From Desulfurococcales archaeon (lineage in GTDB: Archaea; Thermoproteota; Thermoprotei_A; Sulfolobales; Ignisphaeraceae), in contig JAPYWC010000020.1 in NCBI GenBank assembly GCA_028276605.1, positions 1 to 11,187 on the forward strand: DNA of 11,187 nt, written 5' to 3'. Below, piece after piece: positions 6,731 to 11,187 of the stretch. The translations under genes and the position numbers were made by a program. Positions within the stretch are counted from its first letter, which is position 1. Each line of letters begins with the position of its first letter. The notes under the pieces are model-generated. The model worked only from the letters and a program-made list of their open reading frames with translations. It was not told where the DNA came from and made no database searches.

Positions 6731-7042
6731 TCAATGCATTCTTATTTTTGTTAGTATTTGATTTATTTTCTCCTCTTTACATTCATAAACGCATTTCAGG
6801 TGACAATACTCATCCTTGTATCCGTCGTATCTATAACACTGTGCATTGCACTCGTGTTCACATGGAGCAGTATTCAATTCTAGCATTAAGTACTCATTAA
6901 CCTTAGTTACACGGAAATAATGAATCAAATTATTTTCGCGGAGAACCTCCAAAATGCTGTTTACAATTTCTGGTGGGGCCATTATAAAACCATATTGAAT
7001 CAATGCTTGCTCAAGCATCTTCAACGTTTTATTTTTTTCCAT
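6731..7042 (-). CDS. Unrecognised protein with a twin Cx3Cx3C motif
   Basis: A 103-residue protein that I cannot assign to a family. The first half (about 1-55) is helical and looks like a small alpha/beta domain. The second half holds six cysteines in two equal triplets, C61-x3-C65-x3-C69 and C80-x3-C84-x3-C88, joined by ten residues and followed by a short helix. Regular x3 spacing puts each triplet on one face of a helix, so the pair could hold a metal or form disulfides across a helical hairpin. ATG 7042 is chosen because AGGTGA (7053-7048) stands five bases before it; GTG 7051 overlaps that site. The ribosome site lies inside the preceding gene's end, so translation is coupled (14-bp overlap). 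It is the last gene of a three-gene minus-strand operon and ends 2 bp from argF's stop. Confidence 0.8.
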   Translation of the reverse strand: MEKNKTLKMLEQALIQYGFIMAPPEIVNSILEVLRENNLIHYFRVTKVNEYLMLELNTAPCEHECNAQCYRYDGYKDEYCHLKCVYECKEEKINQILTKIRMH

Positions 7043-7427
7043 ATAGCTCACCTAGTGTTATGTCTATAGGCAATTTAATTAAACCTATGAGACTCTTTTC
7101 TCCTTTCACATATCTAATCTTGCCATTTACATACTTCATAATGAGTACCTGTACACCGTTATGATCTAATACCCTTATGTAACCCTTTATATGTTTGCGC
7201 CAATTCATTGTCAGTTCAACAAGTACTACATACTGACCTTTATCTATAGATACATAGCCGTGGAGACACTTTCCCTTGGCGTATGTACCTTTGCATTGTT
7301 GAGAATTTAGCAGTGTTAGCACCTTATTAACGCTATTGTTCTCTACGATAAAGGCTGCAGAAATCTTTCTATGCTTTTTTGTTCTGCTTTCACTATTTTC
7401 AATTCTTACCTCTATTTTACTACTCAA
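7029..7427 (-). CDS. Unrecognised beta-rich protein, middle gene of a three-gene operon
   Basis: A 132-residue protein with no family that I recognise. Alternating hydrophobic residues suggest mostly beta structure (for example YVVLVELTM, KGYIRVLD, VQVLIMKYV). There is a basic segment near the N-terminus (TKKHRKIS) and two cysteines in SQQCKGTYAKGKCLHG. No signal peptide or membrane helix is visible, so it is probably cytoplasmic. The start is TTG 7427, overlapping the stop of the preceding gene by 8 bp; the next possible start (GTG, codon 36) would lose a quarter of the protein. GGTG lies about nine bases before the TTG, inside the upstream gene. Overlaps with both neighbours indicate one transcript and a shared function. 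Confidence 0.72.
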   Translation of the reverse strand: MSSKIEVRIENSESRTKKHRKISAAFIVENNSVNKVLTLLNSQQCKGTYAKGKCLHGYVSIDKGQYVVLVELTMNWRKHIKGYIRVLDHNGVQVLIMKYVNGKIRYVKGEKSLIGLIKLPIDITLGELYGKK

Positions 7428-7677
7428 TTCTTAGAACACCATCCTTAAAACTTACTGTGCTCACTCCTTCAACGAATACGCACATGATCTCTGGATTTAG
7501 CTTAAGAGACTCTATATCAATCCTAACTCTACCTCCGGCTTCAACGAACTTAACATCCATATAACTGTTAGTTGTTCGCGCTTTTCCATTCACATCATAA
7601 ATTTCTGTCTGTGCGGAGTAACTCTTTAGGTCAAGGCACAGTCTAACATATCTATGGTTCCCCATCTTATCCACCAT
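7420..7677 (-). CDS. Unrecognised small protein, first gene of a three-gene operon
   Basis: An 85-residue protein, not recognised. It seems mainly beta: RYVRLCLDLK, TEIYDVNG, MDVKFVEAGGRVRIDIES, IMCVFVEGVSTVSFKDGVLRIE. No membrane or export signal is seen. The likely start is ATG 7677. ATG 7665 (residue 5) is a real alternative because GGTGGA lies just ahead of it (spacing about four), whereas ATG 7677 has no ribosome site. A TATA-like TTTATTATA about 50 nt upstream faces this gene, back to back with the promoter of the adenosine-specific-kinase gene. The stop overlaps the next gene's start. Confidence 0.7.
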   Translation of the reverse strand: MVDKMGNHRYVRLCLDLKSYSAQTEIYDVNGKARTTNSYMDVKFVEAGGRVRIDIESLKLNPEIMCVFVEGVSTVSFKDGVLRIE

Positions 7678-7802
7678 TAAAGTATGCTGACAGTCTATGC
7701 ATATTACAAGACAGGCTCTCTATAATAAAGACTTATCTTTTCTTTTATAGCTATAATGTATTAGTGAACAATACAAAGATAGGAGCATAGGGTTTGTTTA
7801 TT

Positions 7803-8297
7803 ATGGGTGAGTTAAAGAAGATAGAGGTCATAGATATTCCGATACCTCATGGCGCAAATGTGATTATAGGGCAAAGTCACTTCATAAAAACAGTTGAAGA
7901 CGTGTATGAAGCCCTCGTTACGAGTGTGCCAGGAATAAGGTTTGGTTTTGCATTCAATGAGGCAAGTGGAAAGAGGCTTATAAGATATGAGGGAAATGAT
8001 GAGGAGCTAACCAACTATGCTATTAGTGCGGCTCAAAGGATTGGTGCAGGCCACGTGTTTGTTCTCTACATAAGGAATGCATGGCCAATTAATGTGTTGA
8101 ATGCTTTGAAACATGTACAAGAGGTTGTAAGGATCTATGCTGCTACAGGCAATCCTTTGCAGGTAATAGTAGCTGAAACTGATCAGGGAAGAGGGATAAT
8201 AGGAGTAGTCGACGGATACACGCCCTTAGGTGTTGAAACTGAAGCAGATAAACGTGAGAGATATGAATTTCTGAGGAAGATAGGTTATAAGAAATGA
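7803..8297 (+). CDS. Adenosine-specific kinase family protein (DUF355/COG1839)
   Basis: A 164-residue member of a small family found widely in archaea. The characteristic blocks are all present: [33 protein letters not shown], then [19 protein letters not shown], then [22 protein letters not shown], then [13 protein letters not shown], ending [13 protein letters not shown]. Family members have been annotated as adenosine-specific kinases from structural work on a Pyrobaculum protein; the physiological role is poorly known. ATG 7803 is preferred to TTG 7794 because homologues start close to the first strand. T/A-rich elements at about 7743-7757 are likely promoter parts. Its stop overlaps the next gene's ATG (ATGA at 8294-8297), so the two are translationally coupled. 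Confidence 0.88.
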   Translation: MGELKKIEVIDIPIPHGANVIIGQSHFIKTVEDVYEALVTSVPGIRFGFAFNEASGKRLIRYEGNDEELTNYAISAAQRIGAGHVFVLYIRNAWPINVLNALKHVQEVVRIYAATGNPLQVIVAETDQGRGIIGVVDGYTPLGVETEADKRERYEFLRKIGYKK

Positions 8298-8920
8298 GTG
8301 TTCAAGATCGAGATAATGGAAAAGTAGAAATACATGTAAAGAAGTACTCCTTTACTCCTTGGGAGACTGAAAGCTTTATACTACAGGTACTTAGAAAGGA
8401 AGTTGACGAACTTCAATATGTTGAGAGAGAGCTGGCACTAAAGTTTATTCAGAATGAGGAGCTGTTCGATTCTTGGTTAACAAGTTTATACATAAACAAA
8501 AACGATACTGCTACAGTTATAGAGGCGCAGATAAACCTAAATGGTTGCGTCCATACGTTAAAGGTATTTAAGGAGAGAAAACAATTCTCTGGCTACCTAT
8601 ACTTGCCCATACCATATATTGCGAAGTTGAATAAGGTTATTGTTTTAGGGAATACCTTTGAGAGTGGAGAACCCATAAAAGATAACGCTGTAATAGCGCG
8701 TTATGATGTCTCAGGCTTGGATTACTACGTATTTTTCAATCCAATTAAAATCCTAAAGGACTTCTATGCGTTATTAATAGTTACTGATAAAGGTACCGAC
8801 ATAATGTTTCTCAATGACATTAAGAGGCTTGAGCAGCAATCAGAAGGCATAGCAAAGAGTACTAAATCTACTAGAAAACGTAGCAAGAGCAAGAAAGGGA
8901 GGAGTAAGAGGAAGAGCTAA
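8294..8920 (+). CDS. Unrecognised protein with a highly basic C-terminal tail
   Basis: A 208-residue protein with no family that I can name. The first 185 residues look globular and mixed alpha/beta. They include a long helix around [20 protein letters not shown], then beta segments such as [21 protein letters not shown] and a [14 protein letters not shown] block. The last 21 residues contain only Lys, Arg, Ser, Thr and Gly, and 12 of them are basic, which suggests binding to nucleic acid or the ribosome by an unstructured tail. ATG 8294 overlaps the upstream stop as ATGA, and AGGTTA lies six bases before it. Coupling suggests work together with the adenosine-specific-kinase family protein. 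The TAA at 8918-8920 overlaps the stop of the convergent winged-helix gene. Confidence 0.78.
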   Translation: MSVQDRDNGKVEIHVKKYSFTPWETESFILQVLRKEVDELQYVERELALKFIQNEELFDSWLTSLYINKNDTATVIEAQINLNGCVHTLKVFKERKQFSGYLYLPIPYIAKLNKVIVLGNTFESGEPIKDNAVIARYDVSGLDYYVFFNPIKILKDFYALLIVTDKGTDIMFLNDIKRLEQQSEGIAKSTKSTRKRSKSKKGRSKRKS

Positions 8921-9222
8921 ACCTTACTAGCATTCTTAACTTGGAAGAGAGCTTCTCTTAAGGGTTTAGATAGCGAGAAGCATCCATAGCCTTGCTCTAG
9001 AAGACCTTTATCAATAAGTCTTCTGATAATTGACTTCGGATCTTCTACTCTATATAGTACTTTTAGTTCCCTAATAGCTAATATTACGCCCACAGAAACA
9101 TTTTGTATGAAATACTCCATAACCTTTAGCTCTTCTGGTGAGAGCTCTTGTAGCTTTTTCTTAATGTTGTCATCACTAATAAACGGCATTAATGATTCCA
9201 CAAGCTTACTCCTTGTACTCAC
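8917..9222 (-). CDS. Winged-helix protein, possible autoregulated transcription factor
   Basis: A 101-residue protein with a winged-helix pattern. A helix (SPEELKVMEYFIQN) is followed by a second (VGVILAIREL), a recognition-type helix (DPKSIIRRLIDKGLLEQ), a short wing (YGCFSLS) and a final helix (KPLREALFQ). The first 25 residues look like a dimerisation helix. The exact family is not recognised. The start is GTG 9222, with GGTGA seven bases upstream; no ATG is suitable. A 31-bp imperfect palindrome (9237-9267) lies directly upstream of the ribosome site, in a position where a dimer of this protein could repress its own gene. That regulation is inferred. Its TAG (8919-8917) overlaps the stop of the opposing gene. 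Confidence 0.8.
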   Translation of the reverse strand: MSTRSKLVESLMPFISDDNIKKKLQELSPEELKVMEYFIQNVSVGVILAIRELKVLYRVEDPKSIIRRLIDKGLLEQGYGCFSLSKPLREALFQVKNASKV

Positions 9223-9236
9223 TATATTTTCACCGC

Positions 9237-9267
9237 ATACACAAACTCGAGTTCCGAGTATGTGTAT
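9237..9267. promoter_or_regulatory. 31-bp imperfect palindrome before the winged-helix gene
   Basis: Arms ATACACAAACTCG (9237-9249) and CGAGTATGTGTAT (9255-9267) are reverse complements over 13 bases with one mismatch, around the spacer AGTTC. It lies 15-45 bp before GTG 9222. A TATA-like ATAAAT near 9286-9294 (minus strand) would start transcription inside the palindrome, a typical repressor position. A related sequence, ACAAACGAGT, follows at about 9278-9287 and may be a further half-site. An RNA hairpin in the leader is the alternative reading. Confidence 0.6.
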
Positions 9268-9399
9268 TACACTACTACAAACGAGTCAAGATTTATGTTG
9301 TTATGCTTCTGTTTCTCTGTATCGAATTTGTTTGCTGGTTTTGGAACATTGAAATGTTTTTATAGGGAGGTTCTTCAGATTTATGTAGTTTCTTAACTG

Positions 9400-9420
9400 G
9401 TTTAAAAGACCTTTTTAAAC
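9400..9420. repeat. 8-bp inverted repeat upstream of the speD promoter
   Basis: GTTTAAAA (9400-9407) and TTTTAAAC (9413-9420) are perfect reverse complements around the spacer GACCT, about 28 bp before the speD TATA box. Both arms are TATA-like, so this may be a pair of promoter elements or a regulator site. The AT-rich composition makes a chance match possible. The rest of the 9223-9485 gap shows no further gene. Confidence 0.4.
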
Positions 9421-9441
9421 TGTGTCAATTATTTAATTATA

Positions 9442-9457
9442 GAAAAGCTTATATATA
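9442..9457 (+). promoter_or_regulatory. BRE/TATA promoter of the decarboxylase gene
   Basis: A purine-rich BRE-like GAAAAG (9442-9447) is followed directly by CTTATATATA (9448-9457). Transcription would start about 26 bp from the TATA centre, near 9479, only some 7 nt before ATG 9486. With no Shine-Dalgarno site present, the mRNA is probably leaderless or nearly so. This is the clearest promoter in the window. Confidence 0.75.
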
Positions 9458-9485
9458 CTACTCGCATAACCTTTCATGAGCCACA

Positions 9486-9860
9486 ATGTACGCTGCAAGA
9501 GTGAGAACTATCGTATATGGCAAGCATGTTGCAGGGAACCTCTATGAATGTAATGCCAAGAAATTGGGTGATGTAGGTTACCTGATGGAGGTTGTAAGAG
9601 CAGCAGCAAAAGTGGGTAACATGACTCTGTTGGATATAAAGTCTTGGAAAATAGGCGAAGGTGTAAGCATTGTTGGAATAGTGCTTGAAAGCCACATAAC
9701 GATACATACATGGCCTGAGCATCGCTTTGCTACAGTAGATGTGTATAGTTGTGGTGCGCATACGCAACCAGAAAAGGCATTTGAATACATTGTTAAAGCT
9801 CTTGAGGCTGGTAAGGTAGAGGTAAAGGTACTCAACAGAAACTACGAAGTTGAGGTCTAG
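9486..9860 (+). CDS. speD: Pyruvoyl-dependent S-adenosylmethionine decarboxylase (SpeH type) or crenarchaeal arginine decarboxylase paralogue
   Basis: A 124-residue proenzyme of the small AdoMet decarboxylase family, which supplies the aminopropyl donor for spermidine-type polyamines. The signatures are [11 protein letters not shown] (12-22), [41 protein letters not shown] and HTQPEKAF. The chain is expected to cut itself between E68 and S69, the serine becoming the pyruvoyl cofactor; H74 and C89 are the conserved processing and catalytic residues. Crenarchaea also have a close paralogue that decarboxylates arginine, with specificity residing in the N-terminal subunit, and I cannot separate the two by eye. 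ATG 9486 fits the family and the TATA box. No spermidine synthase gene is nearby. Confidence 0.92.
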   Translation: MYAARVRTIVYGKHVAGNLYECNAKKLGDVGYLMEVVRAAAKVGNMTLLDIKSWKIGEGVSIVGIVLESHITIHTWPEHRFATVDVYSCGAHTQPEKAFEYIVKALEAGKVEVKVLNRNYEVEV

Positions 9861-9861
9861 G

Positions 9862-9866
9862 TTTTT
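9862..9866 (+). terminator. Possible oligo-T terminator after the decarboxylase gene
   Basis: A run of five T directly after the stop codon. Archaeal RNA polymerase terminates at oligo-T tracts without a hairpin. The tract is short, so the call is weak. Confidence 0.3.
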
Positions 9867-9950
9867 AGTTGCATTCTCTTAATATTGCACCAGGTTATAG
9901 ACTACCGGTTATCGTTTTCTTTGGTCATGCAGCTTCGGTAGAAGCGGCTA

Positions 9951-9966
9951 TGAGCTTTTTAAAACT
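9951..9966 (+). promoter_or_regulatory. Likely TATA region of the PIN-ATPase gene
   Basis: A GAGC followed by a T5-A4 stretch (9952-9964) is the strongest TATA-like element between the decarboxylase gene and ATG 10030. It predicts a start near 9985 and a leader of about 45 nt. This rests on composition and spacing only. Confidence 0.4.
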
Positions 9967-10029
9967 TTTAAGAGTAGAGAAAGATTACGAGTTGTAACCT
10001 TACAATATTTAGTTGGCGGTCTTCAAATC

Positions 10030-11187
10030 ATGAATAAGCTCGCTTTTGAGGAAGTATACATTCCCGATATTTCAGTGATAGTTGCAGGTATCCTATCAAA
10101 GATAGTTAGAGAAGGTAGAATCCGTGGCAAAATATTAATCCCAAAGGAAATTATAGCATATTTTGAATCTGCAGCAAAAAAAGGTATAGCTACGGGTCTT
10201 GTAGGGCTAGAGGAGCTCGCTAAATTGCGAGAGAATATTCCGGAGGAGATCGGCGTTGAGATAGAGGTTATCGATAGTGGATTGAAGAGTTTGGGAGAGC
10301 TCACAGAAGATGATATAAATAATATTATAAGAGATATTGCAAAAAGATATGGAGCTAAGGTAATTACTAGGGATCCACTACATCAACTTGTATGTAAAGT
10401 GCTAGGAATAGACGTTCTAGTTCTAAAAGAAAGCGATGAAGTTGGTCTTTGGTTTGAGAAGTACTTTGATAATGAAACCATGAGCCTTCACATTAAGGAA
10501 GGAGCACCTGTAATGGCCAAGAAAGGTAGACCTGGTGATTGGAAGCTTGTAGTTGTAGATGAAAGAATTGTCAATAGGGAGCATATTGAATTGCTCTTGG
10601 AAGAGATACTCAGGAGATTGAGAAGTGGCGAGGGGGTAATCGAATCTCAACGGCCTGGCATAATGCTTGCTCAGCTAAGAGACTATAGAATTGTTGTTGT
10701 GTCTCCACCAGTATCATTAGGATATGAAATGACTATAACTAAGCCTATTACGAGACTGAGGTTAGAGGATTATAACCTTCCTGAGAAACTTATTAAAAGA
10801 TTGAATGAAAAAGCCGAAGGCATTCTAATTGCAGGAGCACCTGGAATGGGTAAAACCACATTTGCGCAAGCTCTTGCCGAATACTATATTAGGTTAGGCA
10901 AGATTGTTAAAACTATTGAGTCGCCAAGAGATATGAGGCTGCCTCCAATGGCATCGCAGTACTCAAAGTCGTATGCTTCATCAAGAGATTTGCATGATAT
11001 ACTACTTCTTAGTAGACCTGATTATACTGTATTTGATGAAATGAGAGATGATGATGATTTTGCTATATACGTTGATCTAAGGTTGGCAGGTATAGGAATG
11101 ATTGGGGTTGTTCACGCTTCTTCACCGATAGATGCGATACAGAGGTTTATTGGTCGTGTAGATGTAGGCATGTTGCCGAGTATTATT
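10030..11187 (+). CDS. PIN-domain/VirB11-like ATPase (PilT-family ATPase, COG1855), C-terminus beyond the window
   Basis: The first 386 residues of a conserved archaeal protein that joins a nuclease-like PIN domain to a secretion-ATPase-like motor. The PIN domain (about 8-135) shows PDISV (D13), an acidic EELAKL stretch (61-66), the acidic EDD at 93-95 and VITRD with D115. A linker region runs to about 235. The ATPase core has Walker A GAPGMGKTT (269-277), an arginine-rich ESPRDMRLPP, a Walker B-like TVFDEMRDDDD, and VVHASSPIDAIQRF. Family members end in a KH-like RNA-binding region, which lies past the right edge. The cellular role is not established; RNA processing or degradation is the usual guess. 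ATG 10030 is the first start codon: the frame is open further upstream but has no ATG, GTG or TTG. Confidence 0.93.
   Translation, partial: MNKLAFEEVYIPDISVIVAGILSKIVREGRIRGKILIPKEIIAYFESAAKKGIATGLVGLEELAKLRENIPEEIGVEIEVIDSGLKSLGELTEDDINNIIRDIAKRYGAKVITRDPLHQLVCKVLGIDVLVLKESDEVGLWFEKYFDNETMSLHIKEGAPVMAKKGRPGDWKLVVVDERIVNREHIELLLEEILRRLRSGEGVIESQRPGIMLAQLRDYRIVVVSPPVSLGYEMTITKPITRLRLEDYNLPEKLIKRLNEKAEGILIAGAPGMGKTTFAQALAEYYIRLGKIVKTIESPRDMRLPPMASQYSKSYASSRDLHDILLLSRPDYTVFDEMRDDDDFAIYVDLRLAGIGMIGVVHASSPIDAIQRFIGRVDVGMLPSII

Noticed and set aside
9293..9394. 33-codon plus-strand ORF starting ATGTTGTTATGC in the gap before speD
   Set aside because: It has no Shine-Dalgarno site or spaced TATA, its composition is Cys/Phe-rich and unlike a real small protein here, and it has no recognisable motif.
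9932..9945. Small hairpin GCTTC-GGTA-GAAGC between speD and the PIN-ATPase gene
   Set aside because: A 5-bp stem is weak, and the T run comes 10 bp later and is better explained as the TATA region of the next gene. Archaeal terminators do not need hairpins.
9890..10029. Open extension of the PIN-ATPase frame upstream of ATG 10030, back to a TAG near 9900
   Set aside because: It contains no ATG, GTG or TTG, overlaps the likely promoter region, and family members begin close to the first PIN-domain strand.

Overview
The window looks like chromosomal DNA of a hyperthermophilic member of the Thermoproteota (Crenarchaeota). It is most like the Desulfurococcales/Ignisphaera type, but the sequence alone does not fix the species. 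The evidence is an archaeal-type AspRS, Pth2, TruD, aEF1B, FEN-1, a crenarchaeal-style SpeH decarboxylase and a PIN-domain ATPase. The DNA is AT-rich with heavy use of AGA/AGG and ATA codons. Start codons are preceded by Shine-Dalgarno sites of the GGTGATC type, and TATA boxes lie about 26 bp before the expected transcript starts. I see no mobile element, CRISPR array or sign of recent transfer. This is a core, informational-gene-rich region.

Left part (1-3542). A possible truncated minus-strand gene leaves the left edge. It is followed by tRNA-Ala(GGC), and then by a strong candidate for an unannotated box C/D guide RNA at about 363-423, both on the minus strand. aspS runs on the plus strand; two specificity positions suggest a non-discriminating AspRS that would also make Asp-tRNA(Asn). 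A minus-strand pair, pth2-truD, converges on aspS. The TruD carries Glu where the family has its catalytic Asp.

Middle part (3703-6728), all plus strand: a small four-CxxC zinc-ribbon protein and aEF1B (a translation pair), then a small winged-helix protein, FEN-1 and ornithine carbamoyltransferase. The zinc-ribbon gene seems to start at a rare CTG codon behind a good Shine-Dalgarno site.

Right part (6731-11187). A tight minus-strand operon of three unrecognised small genes ends 2 bp from argF. Its last product has a twin Cx3Cx3C motif. Divergent to it is a plus-strand pair: an adenosine-specific-kinase family protein and an unrecognised protein with a very basic Lys/Arg/Ser tail. This pair runs tail to tail, with overlapping stop codons, into a winged-helix protein that has a 31-bp imperfect palindrome just upstream of its start, which may be an autoregulatory operator. 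A pyruvoyl decarboxylase (AdoMetDC/ArgDC family) follows behind a textbook TATA box. The last gene is a PIN-domain ATPase cut by the right edge.

The most interesting items are the C/D RNA candidate, the TruD Asp-to-Glu change, the palindrome before the winged-helix gene and the three-gene unknown operon with its cysteine repeat.
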